A stretch of 64,000 nt of DNA from Streptomyces abyssalis (GTDB lineage Bacteria; Actinomycetota; Actinomycetes; Streptomycetales; Streptomycetaceae): NCBI RefSeq assembly GCF_001751365.1, contig NZ_LJGT01000040.1:1097696-1161695 (forward strand), read 5' to 3'. Below the pieces are notes generated by a model. That model had not been told where the DNA came from. It was given only the letters and a program-made list of their open reading frames with translations, and made no database searches. This document shows positions 29,153 through 37,690 of this stretch, piece after piece (position 1 is the first letter of the stretch; every line of letters starts with the position of its first letter). Both the position numbers and the translations under genes were made by a program.

Positions 29153-30066
29153 GCACGGTCGCCTCGGCGCAGGCGCAGGCCGCGCAGGCCGGAAGGAACG
29201 GAACCGGAGAGCGCGCGCAGAGCGGCGACGAGCCCAAGCGGGGCGGCCCGGCCGCGCCTGCTGCGACGGCGGACGCCGCGGACGCGGCAACCGCTGCCGC
29301 CACCGTGGCCCCGGCTCCTCTGGCGCCCCGCGCACGCCTGTGGCCCGCGCTGGCGGCCGTCTACCGCGCGCAGCTCTCGCGTGCGCGCGTCGCCCGCATC
29401 CCGCTGCTGTTCGTGGCGACGTTCCAGTCGCTGGGAATCATGGTCCTGATGAGGGGCGTCGTCGACGGCGGCGCCGAGTCGCGGGCCGTGGTCGCCGGGT
29501 CCGCCGTCCTCGTGGTGGCGTTCGTCGCGCTGAATCTGCTGGCCCAGTACTTCGGCCGGCTGCGCGCCGGAGGCGGCCTCGACCACTACGCGACGCTTCC
29601 GGTGCCCGCCGCCGCCGTCGTGCTGGGCGCCGCCGGAGCGTACGCGTCGTTCACCGTGCCGGGCGTCCTCGTCACCGCCGTCGCCGGCGGTGTCCTGTAC
29701 CAGCTGCCGCTGAGCGGGCTGTGGGTGCTCGTCGCCGTCGTCCCGCTGGCGGGCGCGGCTCTGGCCGGGCTCGGCGCGGCGCTGGGCCTCCTCGCACCCA
29801 AGCCGGAGATCGCCACGCTCTGCGGCCAGCTGGGCATGTCCGCCGCGCTGCTGCTGGGCGTGCTGCCGGGCGGGCACCTGCCGCAGCCGGTGGGTCTGCT
29901 CCGGGACCTGCTGCCTTCGACGTACGGGGTCGAGGCGCTGGCCCGTGGCTTCCAGACACGGCCCGACTGGGGGCACGCGGCGCTGGACCTCGGCGTCTGC
30001 GCCGCCGTGGGCGTGGTGTCCCTGGCCTTGGCTACGTGGGCGTACCGGCGGGCCGCGGTTCGCTGA
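29149..30066 (+). CDS. ABC-2 type transporter permease
   Basis: The 305-residue protein has an Ala-rich cytoplasmic N-terminus of about 60 residues and six hydrophobic helices (for example RIPLLFVATFQSLGIMVLM, VVAGSAVLVVAFVALNLLAQY, SFTVPGVLVTAVAGGVLY, LWVLVAVVPLAGAALAGL and LDLGVCAAVGVVSLALATW). It pairs with the upstream ATPase, whose stop overlaps its GTG. LRDLLPSTYGVEALARGF is typical of ABC-2 permeases. Substrate unknown. Three 11-bp repeats begin at its stop codon. Confidence 0.9.
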   Translation: MSTVASAQAQAAQAGRNGTGERAQSGDEPKRGGPAAPAATADAADAATAAATVAPAPLAPRARLWPALAAVYRAQLSRARVARIPLLFVATFQSLGIMVLMRGVVDGGAESRAVVAGSAVLVVAFVALNLLAQYFGRLRAGGGLDHYATLPVPAAAVVLGAAGAYASFTVPGVLVTAVAGGVLYQLPLSGLWVLVAVVPLAGAALAGLGAALGLLAPKPEIATLCGQLGMSAALLLGVLPGGHLPQPVGLLRDLLPSTYGVEALARGFQTRPDWGHAALDLGVCAAVGVVSLALATWAYRRAAVR

Positions 30067-30096
30067 GCAGGTACTGAGCAGGTACTGAGCAGGCAC
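30064..30096. repeat. 11-bp tandem repeat at the permease stop codon
   Basis: TGAGCAGGTAC occurs at 30064-30074 and 30075-30085, and TGAGCAGGCAC at 30086-30096. The first unit contains the permease TGA. Because 11 is not a multiple of 3, the three TGA triplets fall in all three frames. Confidence 0.9.
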
Positions 30097-30211
30097 TCGG
30101 CGGAAACCGGGCGGGCACCGGGCGGCGACAGCAGCAGGCGCGGCACGTACGGCGCGGAGCCATCTGCCGCCCGCCGCCCGAACTGGTGCCCGGGACTGGC
30201 ACGATGGCGTC

Positions 30212-31096
30212 GTGACCGCACCAACGCCTTCCTCACCCGACCCCGACCACTCGCGTCGCTCCTCCCGCCCGTACTCCGGCCGCGGCGGCCGGCACGGCGG
30301 CGGACGGACGGGCTCGCACAGGCGCGGCGATCCCGCGGGCGGCGAACCCACGGGCGGTGATCACTCCGCCGCGCCGCACGGCGCTTCCGAGTCGTCCGGG
30401 AGTTACGGGGCGTCCGGGGGATACGGGTCCGCCGGGTCCTACGGCAGCGAACACGAGGGCTCCGGCGCGTACGGCCACCCCGGTTCGCACCCGGCGTACG
30501 GGGCACAGGACCCGGCCTTTCCCGGCGACCCGGACGAGCCGCGCACCGACGTGCGCCGCGAGGTCCGTGGCGGTGCCCTGTGGGCATTCGTCGTGCTCGT
30601 CCTCGGGGTGGGGCTCGGGCTGCTGTGGCTGTGGCTGGCGCCGCGCGTGCCGCTCGTCAGCGTCGATGACAGCGTCTTCCTCAAGGACCCGGAAGGCGAG
30701 GAGGCGATCGGGGCGGACGGCACGTTCGTGCTGCTCGCCGTCGCGTTCGGTGTGGTGACGGGCCTGGTGGCGTTCCTGCGCAGCCGTGGCGGCGGCATCG
30801 GGATCGTCGTCGGACTCGCGGTGGGCGCGCTGCTCGGGTCCGTACTGGCGTGGCAGCTCGGGGTCTGGCTGGGCCCGGGCAGCGATCTGGCGGCGTCCGC
30901 GAAGGCGGCGGGTGAGAACAAGACCTTCGACGGGCCGCTGAAGCTGCAGGCCAAGGGCGCACTGGTGGTCTGGCCGTTCTTCGCGCTCGGCACGCATCTG
31001 GCGTTGATGGCGGTCTTCGGGCGCCGCGATCCCGAACCCGAACCCGTGCCGTCGCCGTTGCCGCCCAGCGACGGCGGGGCCGCACAGCACTGGTGA
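30212..31096 (+). CDS. DUF2567-like integral membrane protein
   Basis: The 294-residue protein has a disordered, Ser/Gly/Tyr-rich N-terminus of about 115 residues with SYGS/GYGS-type motifs, then four membrane helices: LWAFVVLVLGVGLGLLWLWL, TFVLLAVAFGVVTGLVAFL, IVVGLAVGALLGSVLAWQLG and ALVVWPFFALGTHLALMAVF. This layout resembles DUF2567 proteins; the match is from memory. GTG at 30212 has CACGAT ending 6 bases upstream. It follows the ABC pair but has its own gap of 145 bp. Function unknown. Confidence 0.75.
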   Translation: MTAPTPSSPDPDHSRRSSRPYSGRGGRHGGGRTGSHRRGDPAGGEPTGGDHSAAPHGASESSGSYGASGGYGSAGSYGSEHEGSGAYGHPGSHPAYGAQDPAFPGDPDEPRTDVRREVRGGALWAFVVLVLGVGLGLLWLWLAPRVPLVSVDDSVFLKDPEGEEAIGADGTFVLLAVAFGVVTGLVAFLRSRGGGIGIVVGLAVGALLGSVLAWQLGVWLGPGSDLAASAKAAGENKTFDGPLKLQAKGALVVWPFFALGTHLALMAVFGRRDPEPEPVPSPLPPSDGGAAQHW

Positions 31097-31185
31097 ACGC
31101 TACTGGTGAGCGTCGGCGGCCGCGGGCGCCTTCCCCGTCCACCGGACTTCCCGGCCGACCGGGCTTCGCCGGCCGGTCGTGCCGC

Positions 31186-31707
31186 TCACGACGCGTCACT
31201 CGCACGGGCGATGGCCGCGCTCGCCGCGCCGGTGAGGTCCACCAGGTCGCCCGGCGCGAGTTCGATCTCCAGACCGCGGCGGCCCGCGGAGACGCAGACG
31301 GTGGCGTGCGCGTGGGCGGAGGTGTCGAGCACGGTGGGCAGGCGCCTGCGCTGTCCCAGCGGTGAGATGCCGCCGAGCACATAGCCCGTGCTGCGTTCGA
31401 CTGACGGCGGGTCGGCCATCACGGCCCGCTTGCCGCCTGCCGCCGACGCCAGGGCCTTCAGGTCCAGCGATGCGGAGACCGGCACGATCGCGACAGTCAT
31501 CGAGCCGTCGACCTCGGCGACGAGGGTCTTGAACACCCGCTCGGGGGCGATGCCCAGAGCTTCGGCGGCCTCCGCGCCGTAGGAGGCGGCGGAGGGGTCG
31601 TGCTCGTAGGAGTGCGTGGTGAAGTCCACGCCCGCCCGTGCCGCGGCCAGCGTCGCCGGAGTCGCCCCCTGCTGCTGCCGCTGTTGCCGCTGCTTCTTCT
31701 TCGCCAT
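31186..31707 (-). CDS. ybaK: YbaK-type aminoacyl-tRNA deacylase
   Basis: YbaK hydrolyses Cys-tRNA(Pro) formed by mischarging. The 173-residue product begins with a Lys/Gln-rich tail (MAKKKQRQQRQQQGA), then the fold motifs VFKTLVAEVDGSMTVAIVPV, DLKALASAAGGKRAVMAD, GYVLGGISPLGQRRRLPTVLD and GLEIELAPGDLVDLTGA. The lysine in VFKTL and the GGISPLG loop are the family active-site features. It is convergent with the upstream membrane protein gene, with an 89-bp gap. The start is well supported by the tail's similarity to the family. Confidence 0.92.
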   Translation of the reverse strand: MAKKKQRQQRQQQGATPATLAAARAGVDFTTHSYEHDPSAASYGAEAAEALGIAPERVFKTLVAEVDGSMTVAIVPVSASLDLKALASAAGGKRAVMADPPSVERSTGYVLGGISPLGQRRRLPTVLDTSAHAHATVCVSAGRRGLEIELAPGDLVDLTGAASAAIARASDAS

Positions 31708-31810
31708 GGCGCTGCCCTGCCTGCCGCTGCCTGCTGTCCGCTGTCTCCCGCCGGTGCGCCGTTCCGGTGCGCCGCCGTGCTCCCGCCGTCCCGTGCCGGC
31801 TGACGCCCGC

Positions 31811-32668
31811 TCAGTTCGGGTTGGTCGGATCGCGCGTGAGATCCGCCGCCGGGAGCGAGGGCAGCTTCCCGATGACGGCCGTCTCCCGGCGGAGGAGCTT
31901 CAGCTCGTCCGCGAGCCGTGTCGCCGTGTCAGGAGCCTGGAGCAGGCGCTGCTTCGTGGGTGTGTCCAGGATGGTCGCCGCCGCCACCAGATACGAGACC
32001 ACCGACGGGTCGTCGGGCAGCTCCTGCCCGGCGGCCAGTGTCCTCTCCCGGGCGCTCGCGAGCCGCTTCTGGTAGCCGCGGAAGGCACGCAGCACCCCCG
32101 ACGCGAGCGCCCCGGCCCCGTCGCCCTCCTCCTCCGGCAACTCCTCGATCTCGCCCATGAGATACGGGCCGCCGGTGTCCACGGAGTGCAGCCGGAAGCG
32201 CGTGGTGCCGGTGGCCAGGACCTCGTAGCCCGGACCGTCCGCGGAAGCCTCGTCCTCCTCCACGGACGCGTCGTCGGTGCCGGCCCCCGTGCCGCCGGCC
32301 GCGCCGGGCGCACCCTGCGCGGCCGGGCCGCCCGGCGTGATCCCGCCTGCCGCGCCCGTACGTTCGCGGATCGTCGAGGCGTCGGCGATGCAGCCGACGG
32401 AGTAGAAGGACGCCATCAGGTCGGGCCCGAAGCCGGCCGTCGGTTCGGCGCCGTGCGGCGGTGCGCTCTCCGGCAGGCCCTTGTACGTCTGCGCGGTCTC
32501 CCGGCCGTCGCGGATGGCGACCACGCCGAAGCGGCGGGGCGTGTCCTCGGGGATCTTCAGCAGGTCCCGCATCAGCGCGCGGTATCGCTGCTCGAAGATG
32601 TTCAGCGGCAGCACCAGGCCCGGGAACAGCACCGAGTTGAGCGGGAAGAGCGGAAGCGCGGTTGTCAC
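31811..32668 (-). CDS. LON N-terminal domain (substrate-binding) protein
   Basis: The 285-residue protein is a free-standing Lon N-domain: LPLFPLNSVLFPGLVLPLNIFE and RYRALMRDLL at the start, then FGVVAIRDG and IGCIADAS-like VGCIADAS, with RFRLHSVDTGGPYLMGEIEELPE. It lacks the AAA ATPase and protease domains of Lon. A disordered Gly/Ala/Asp insert of about 35 residues lies near 125-160. Stand-alone Lon N-domain proteins are thought to bind unfolded or specific substrates; function is unproven. GTG at 32668. It is followed by ybaK in the same direction after a 103-bp gap. Confidence 0.88.
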   Translation of the reverse strand: MTTALPLFPLNSVLFPGLVLPLNIFEQRYRALMRDLLKIPEDTPRRFGVVAIRDGRETAQTYKGLPESAPPHGAEPTAGFGPDLMASFYSVGCIADASTIRERTGAAGGITPGGPAAQGAPGAAGGTGAGTDDASVEEDEASADGPGYEVLATGTTRFRLHSVDTGGPYLMGEIEELPEEEGDGAGALASGVLRAFRGYQKRLASARERTLAAGQELPDDPSVVSYLVAAATILDTPTKQRLLQAPDTATRLADELKLLRRETAVIGKLPSLPAADLTRDPTNPN

Positions 32669-32754
32669 AACGCGTAAGCCTAAAGCCTTCAGGGCGTGCC
32701 GGGTGCTTCCGGTCGATCACGAGTGCTGCCACCGGCAGGGGAGCGTCCGGCGGT

Positions 32755-34371
32755 TCACTGACGGCGAAGCAGCCGCGTGGCGCCCGTCGCGACGGTCGTG
32801 GCGAGGACCCAGCCCAGCAGAATCAGGCCGGCCGCCACCCACTGCGGTCCGCCCTTGGGGTCCCACGCGTTGTCCTGCCCGAGGCTGATGACGGGAAGCA
32901 GCAGGTCGAGCGCGTACAGCGCGGCGTTCCAGTGCGGGGACTCGTCGCCCTTGAGCGGGTCCGGCGGATGCGCCCCGAAGTACATGGCGCTCGCCGCCCA
33001 CAGCATCGCCATCCACAGCGCGGCCTGCGCCGGGCGGTATCCGTAGGCGACCGTCCAGTCCTGTAAGTAGCCCCAGACCTTGCCCACCAGCGGAAGCGTC
33101 TCCCGGCGGCGCCGCTGTTTGGCCAGCAGCACCGCGCGGGCATTGGTGTCCTCGCCGCTGTTGCGGTACATCAGCGCCAACTGCTCGTACGGCAGCGGCG
33201 AATACTCGGGCGTGGCCGCCGCCAGCCACCGCAGCCGCTCCCGGACGTTGAAGTGGCCCTCCTTGGGGATGGCCTGCTGGTAGGTGAAGCCCGCCATCCA
33301 CAGCCGCTGGTCCCTGGGCCAGCTGCCCACTCGGTCCAGCAGCTTCTCGACGGTGGCACCGGACAGCACGATCAGGCCGCGCTCGGGTGCGCGGGGTGTG
33401 AAGTTCAACTCGGGTGTCTGGATGCGGCGCAGGGACAGCTCCTGGTCCCGCTTCAGTTCGAACCGGGCGTTCTCGATGACGAGCGAGGAGTTGAACCGGC
33501 CGTCGTCCAGCACCACTCCGCCCGTGCACTCGAAGTGCTTCGTACGCCATCGGCCGCCGCCCTCCGAGATGAAGGGGACCGGAGTGCCGGTCGCCGGCGT
33601 GGTGCTGCCCTGCAGCTGCGAGGAGCGTCCCCGGTTGGCGTCGGCGAAGCTCGCGACGTGCTCGACGGTCATCTGCGGGGCGTGCAGGGCGTAGCGGCCC
33701 TTGGTGTTGCGCAGCACCGAGCCGAACATGTGGAGCGAGCTGCCGATCGTCGCCCCGCGCAGGCTCACTTCGCCGTCGGTGACCAGCAGGCTCGCCTGAA
33801 GCTCCTGGGAGACCGTGATGCCGTCGGCGGCGATCGCGCGTATGCGGCGGCCGCTGCCGACCGTCGCCTCGTTGAGCATCAGGTCGGTGCCGATGGTGGC
33901 GTCGGTGAGCTTGATGCCCTCGGGTATCGAGCAGCGCGGCAGGTGCAGATCACCGTCGGTGCTGAGCCGCGCGGCCTCGAGGCGCGGTATGTAGCAGTCG
34001 ACGAGGCGGGCGGTGTGCATCCGCGCCTCGGAGATCCGCACCTCCCGCTCGAATCGGCACTGCCGCAGCTCGAAGTACGGCTCGATGACGCCGCCCGAGA
34101 GGTCGAGCACGTCGGTGATCCTGGCCCCGGAGATGTGCAGTGAGGCCACCCGCCCCAGCAGCGGCGGCGGCCCGTGCAGCAGCAGCAGAGCGATGACGCG
34201 GGCGCGCACGGTGCGCTCCGGGCCCCAGTCGTGGTCGCCGTTGGGGTCGTCGAGTTCCGCTTCGCCGCTGCGCAGGTCGTACTCGCTGCCGTTGAGGAAG
34301 GCCTGCCACATGCCCCACTCCGCCCTCGTCAGCCAGGACGGCGGTTCCCTCGATTCCAGCGGCTCGCTCAC
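32755..34371 (-). CDS. Membrane protein with beta-helix-like repeat region
   Basis: The 538-residue protein has an N-terminal helical part (PSWLTRAEWGMWQAFLNGSEYDLR), then about 280 residues of short repeating strands (LHISGARITDVLDLSGG, LRQCRFEREVRISEARM and LHLPRCSIPEGIKLTDATIG) that resemble pentapeptide or right-handed beta-helix repeats. A C-terminal part has a helical bundle and about three membrane helices (ALWMAMLWAASAMYFGA, AALYALDLLLPVISLGQ and WVAAGLILLGWVLATTVAT). Such proteins are often labelled membrane-associated oxidoreductase, but no cofactor motif is visible. GTG at 34371 is chosen for GAGGAAGAGGGGG upstream. Confidence 0.8.
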   Translation of the reverse strand: MSEPLESREPPSWLTRAEWGMWQAFLNGSEYDLRSGEAELDDPNGDHDWGPERTVRARVIALLLLHGPPPLLGRVASLHISGARITDVLDLSGGVIEPYFELRQCRFEREVRISEARMHTARLVDCYIPRLEAARLSTDGDLHLPRCSIPEGIKLTDATIGTDLMLNEATVGSGRRIRAIAADGITVSQELQASLLVTDGEVSLRGATIGSSLHMFGSVLRNTKGRYALHAPQMTVEHVASFADANRGRSSQLQGSTTPATGTPVPFISEGGGRWRTKHFECTGGVVLDDGRFNSSLVIENARFELKRDQELSLRRIQTPELNFTPRAPERGLIVLSGATVEKLLDRVGSWPRDQRLWMAGFTYQQAIPKEGHFNVRERLRWLAAATPEYSPLPYEQLALMYRNSGEDTNARAVLLAKQRRRRETLPLVGKVWGYLQDWTVAYGYRPAQAALWMAMLWAASAMYFGAHPPDPLKGDESPHWNAALYALDLLLPVISLGQDNAWDPKGGPQWVAAGLILLGWVLATTVATGATRLLRRQ

Positions 34372-34529
34372 CGGTACACGTCCCCCTCTTCCTCCGCCGC
34401 GGGCCTGGTCGTGCCCCGGCTCTGCCCTCGGTCTGACGTAGCCGGGCAGGCTGCGCCCGGTGTCCGTCCGCTTCCTTCCCCCTGAGTGACCGTATGAACG
34501 CCAGAGGCGAGGATCTTCTCCAGGGGTGT

Positions 34530-34546
34530 GTATCACTCACTGATAC
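34530..34546. promoter_or_regulatory. Perfect dyad upstream of hisD, candidate operator
   Basis: GTATCA-CTCAC-TGATAC is a perfect 6-bp inverted repeat with a 5-base spacer, 40 bp before hisD, in the gap between it and the divergent membrane protein gene. Its size fits a dimeric repressor site. The regulator is not known. Confidence 0.6.
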
Positions 34547-34586
34547 GCGCGACCGGTGGGCGGACGCCGTCTGAGAGACTGGAGCC

Positions 34587-36587
34587 GTGATCTCCCGAAT
34601 CGACCTGCGCGGTTCCGCCGTCTCCGCCGACGGCGGGATCGACCGTGATCTGCTGCCCCGCGCCGAGCTCGACGTCGAGGCCGTCCTGGAGAAGGTGCGG
34701 CCGATCTGCGACGACGTGCGGCATCGCGGCACCGCGGCGCTCCTGGAGTACGCGCAGCGGTTCGACGGCGTGACGCTGGAGCGCGTCCGCGTCCCGAGAG
34801 AGGCCCTGGACGAGGCGCTGGAGCGGCTGGACCCGGAGGTACGGGCGGCGCTGGAGGAGTCGGTCCGCCGCGCCCGCACCGTCCACCGTGCGCAGCGCCG
34901 CAGCGACTCGACGGTCACCGTCGTGCCCGGCGGCACGGTCACCGAGCGATGGGTGCCGGTCGAGCGGGTCGGGCTGTACGTGCCGGGCGGCCGTGCGGTC
35001 TACCCGTCGTCGGTCGTGATGAACGTCGTGCCCGCGCAGGAGGCCGGGGTCGGCTCCCTCGCCGTCACCTCGCCGCCGCAGCCGGCGTCCGGCGGCCTGC
35101 CGCACCCCACGGTCCTGGCAGCCTGCGCGCTGCTGGGTGTGTACGAGGTGTACGCGGCGGGCGGAGCGCAGGCCGTCGCGATGTTCGCCTACGGGACCGA
35201 GGAGTGCCGGCCGGCGCAGATGGTGACCGGCCCGGGCAACGTCTACGTCGCCGCGGCGAAGCGGCTGCTCAGGGGGACCCTCGGCATCGACTCCGAGGCA
35301 GGGCCGACCGAGATCGCCGTGCTCGCCGACGACACGGCCGACCCGGCGCACGTCGCCGCCGACCTGGTCAGCCAGGCCGAGCACGACACGGTCGCGGCCG
35401 CGGTGCTCGTGACGCCGTCCGCCGGGCTGGCGGAGGCGGTCGAGGCCGAGCTGAAGGAACAGGTCGCGGTGGCCCGGCACCGCGAGCGGATCAATGAGGC
35501 CCTGGCCGGGCGGCAGTCGGGCATCGTGCTCGTCGACTCCCTGGAGGACGGCCTCGCCGTCGTCAACGCCTACGCGGCGGAGCACCTGGAGATCCAGACC
35601 GCCGACGCGGCGGAGTGGGCCTCCCGGGTACGCAACGCGGGGGCGGTCTTCGTCGGGCCGTACGCCCCCGTCTCGCTCGGGGACTACTGCGCCGGCTCCA
35701 ACCACGTGCTGCCGACAGGCGGTTGTGCCTGCCACTCCTCCGGTCTGTCCGTGCAGTCCTTCCTCCGCGGCATCCACGTCGTGGACTACTCGCGGGACGC
35801 ACTCGCGGACGTCACGCACCACGTCGTCACGCTCGCGGAGGCCGAGGACCTGCCCGCGCACGGGGCGGCCCTGAAGGCACGTTTTGCCGGAGGCGAACCG
35901 AGAGGCCGGGGTGCCGGAGGCGAACCGAGAGGCCGGGGTGCCGGAGGCGAACCGAGAGGCCGGGGTGCCGGAGGCGAACCGAGAGGCCGGGGTGCCGGAG
36001 GCGAACCGAGAGGCCGGGGTGCCGGAGGCGAACCGAGAGGCCGGGGTGCCGGAGGCGAACCGAGAGGCCGGGGTGCCGGAGGCGAACCGAGAGGCCGGGG
36101 TGCCGGAGGCGAACCGAGAGGCCGGGGTGCCGGAGGCGAACCGAGAGGCCGGGGTGCCGGAGGCGAACCGAGAGGCCGGGGTGCCGGAGGCGAACCGAGA
36201 GGCCGGGGTGCCGGAGGCGAACCGAGAGGCCGGGGTGCCGGAGGCGAACCGAGAGGCCGGGGTGCCGGAGGCGAACCGAGAGGCCGGGGTGCCGGAGGCG
36301 AACCGAGAGGCCGGGGTGCCGGAGGCGAACCGAGAGGCCGGGGTGCCGGAGGCGAACCGAGAGGCCGGGGTGCCGGAGGCGAACCGAGAGGCCGGGGTGC
36401 CGGAGGCGAACCGAGAGGCCGGGGTGCCGGAGGCGAACCGAGAGGCCGGGGTGCCGGAGGCGAACCGAGAGGCCGGGGTGCCGGAGGCGAACCGAGAGGC
36501 CGGGGTGCCGGAGGCGAACCGAGAGGCACGGGTGCCGGAGGCGAACCGAGAGGCACGAGCGAAGGAAAGGTGCCGCAGAGCAAGTGA
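34587..36587 (+). CDS. hisD: HisD, histidinol dehydrogenase, with a 225-residue repeat inserted near the C-terminus
   Basis: HisD oxidises L-histidinol to histidine in two NAD-dependent steps. Residues 1-433 form a complete enzyme: VERVGLYVPGGRAVYPSSV, GGAQAVAMFAYGTEECRPAQMVTGPGNVYV, SEAGPTEIAVLADD, the zinc and base region QAEHDTVAAAV, GDYCAGSNHVLPTGG and YSRDALADVTHHV. After LKARF (codon 433) the frame runs through 25 copies of a 9-residue unit AGGEPRGRG (434-658), then ends EGKVPQSK. Without the repeat the protein would be 441 residues, the usual length, so the array sits inside the normal C-terminus. GTG at 34587 has GAGACT six bases upstream and may be leaderless. hisC overlaps its stop. 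Confidence 0.96.
   Translation: MISRIDLRGSAVSADGGIDRDLLPRAELDVEAVLEKVRPICDDVRHRGTAALLEYAQRFDGVTLERVRVPREALDEALERLDPEVRAALEESVRRARTVHRAQRRSDSTVTVVPGGTVTERWVPVERVGLYVPGGRAVYPSSVVMNVVPAQEAGVGSLAVTSPPQPASGGLPHPTVLAACALLGVYEVYAAGGAQAVAMFAYGTEECRPAQMVTGPGNVYVAAAKRLLRGTLGIDSEAGPTEIAVLADDTADPAHVAADLVSQAEHDTVAAAVLVTPSAGLAEAVEAELKEQVAVARHRERINEALAGRQSGIVLVDSLEDGLAVVNAYAAEHLEIQTADAAEWASRVRNAGAVFVGPYAPVSLGDYCAGSNHVLPTGGCACHSSGLSVQSFLRGIHVVDYSRDALADVTHHVVTLAEAEDLPAHGAALKARFAGGEPRGRGAGGEPRGRGAGGEPRGRGAGGEPRGRGAGGEPRGRGAGGEPRGRGAGGEPRGRGAGGEPRGRGAGGEPRGRGAGGEPRGRGAGGEPRGRGAGGEPRGRGAGGEPRGRGAGGEPRGRGAGGEPRGRGAGGEPRGRGAGGEPRGRGAGGEPRGRGAGGEPRGRGAGGEPRGRGAGGEPRGRGAGGEPRGRGAGGEPRGRGAGGEPRGTGAGGEPRGTSEGKVPQSK
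35886..36560. repeat. 27-bp minisatellite, 25 tandem units inside hisD
   Basis: The first 23 units (35886-36506) are identical base for base. Unit 24 (36507-36533) differs at the eighth codon, which becomes ACG, and unit 25 (36534-36560) has ACGAGC in place of the last two codons. The period is nine codons, so the hisD frame is kept at any copy number. In the hisD frame a unit reads AGGEPRGRG. No stop occurs across the array in five of the six frames. No spacer sequence is present. The array starts exactly at codon 434 of hisD and ends 27 bases before its stop codon ends. Confidence 0.98.
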
Positions 36588-37690
36588 CCGGCATCGAACA
36601 GCTCCCCGTCCGGGACGAGTTGCGCGGCAAGACCCCGTACGGCGCCCCGCAGCTCGACGTGCCCGTACGGCTCAATACCAACGAGAACCCGTACCCGCTG
36701 CCCGAGGAACTCGTGCAGCGCATCGCGGAGCGCGTGACCGACGCCGCCCGCACGCTGAATCGCTACCCGGACCGGGACGCCCTCGCGCTGCGCACCGCTC
36801 TGGCCGCGTATCTGACCCGCACCACCGGCTTCGAGGTCTCCCGGGAGCAGGTCTGGGCGGCCAACGGGTCCAACGAGGTCATCCAGCAGCTGCTGCAGAC
36901 CTTCGGCGGGCCGGGCCGCACGGCCATCGGATTCGAGCCCTCCTACTCGATGCACGGCCTCATCTCCCGCGGCACCGGCACCGGCTGGCTGTCCGGGCCG
37001 CGCCGTGCGGACTTCACCATCGACACCGGTGCCGCGGTGCGCGCCATCGCGGAGCACCGGCCCGAGGTCGTCTTCGTCTGCTCGCCGAACAACCCCACGG
37101 GCACGGCCGTCGACCGCGGGACCGTGACCGAGCTGTACGAGGCGGCGCAGGCCGCCGGCCCGTCGATGGTGGTCGTGGACGAGGCGTACGGCGAGTTCTC
37201 GCACCGACCCTCGCTGCTGCCGCTGATCGAGGGCCGCCCGAACCTCGTCGTCAGCCGTACGATGTCGAAGGCCTTCGGAGCCGCGGGGCTGCGGCTCGGC
37301 TATCTCGCCGCCGACCCGGCGGTCGTGGACGCAGTGCAGCTCGTGCGGCTCCCGTATCACCTCTCGGCGGTCACGCAGGCCACCGCGCTGGCCGCCCTCG
37401 AACACACCGATACGCTGCTCGGATACGTCGAGCGGCTCAAGGACGAGCGGGACCGGCTGGTGCGTGAGCTGCGGGCCCTCGGTCTCGAAGTCACCGAATC
37501 CGATGCGAACTTCGTCCAGTTCGGAGTCTTCGACGACGCGCACGCGACGTGGCGCGCCCTGCTGGAGCACGGCGTGCTCGTGCGCGACAACGGAGTGCCG
37601 GGCCGGCTGCGGGTGACCGCCGGCACGCCCGAAGAGAACGACGCGTTCCTCGACGCGGTACGCGCAGTGACAAAGGAGACCCCCCGATGA
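36584..37690 (+). CDS. hisC: HisC, histidinol-phosphate aminotransferase
   Basis: HisC transfers an amino group from glutamate to imidazole acetol phosphate, using PLP. The 368-residue product has LNTNENPYPLPEEL, RYPDRDA, ANGSNEVIQQLLQTF, CSPNNPTGTAV, VVDEAYGEF and the Schiff-base lysine in SRTMSKAFGAAGLRLGY (near residue 228). GTG at 36584 overlaps the hisD TGA. A purine-rich GAAGGAAAGG lies 14-23 bases upstream in the unique hisD tail, right after the repeat array. The same frame is open backwards through the whole array, but that extension has no supporting start signal. Confidence 0.96.
   Translation: MTGIEQLPVRDELRGKTPYGAPQLDVPVRLNTNENPYPLPEELVQRIAERVTDAARTLNRYPDRDALALRTALAAYLTRTTGFEVSREQVWAANGSNEVIQQLLQTFGGPGRTAIGFEPSYSMHGLISRGTGTGWLSGPRRADFTIDTGAAVRAIAEHRPEVVFVCSPNNPTGTAVDRGTVTELYEAAQAAGPSMVVVDEAYGEFSHRPSLLPLIEGRPNLVVSRTMSKAFGAAGLRLGYLAADPAVVDAVQLVRLPYHLSAVTQATALAALEHTDTLLGYVERLKDERDRLVRELRALGLEVTESDANFVQFGVFDDAHATWRALLEHGVLVRDNGVPGRLRVTAGTPEENDAFLDAVRAVTKETPR

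Noticed and set aside
35886..36560. CRISPR array
   Set aside because: Direct repeats follow one another without spacers and lie in frame inside hisD; no cas genes are present.
36584..36590. Frameshifted or broken hisD caused by the repeat
   Set aside because: The array length is a multiple of 27 and the frame reaches the normal C-terminal residues and the overlap with hisC.
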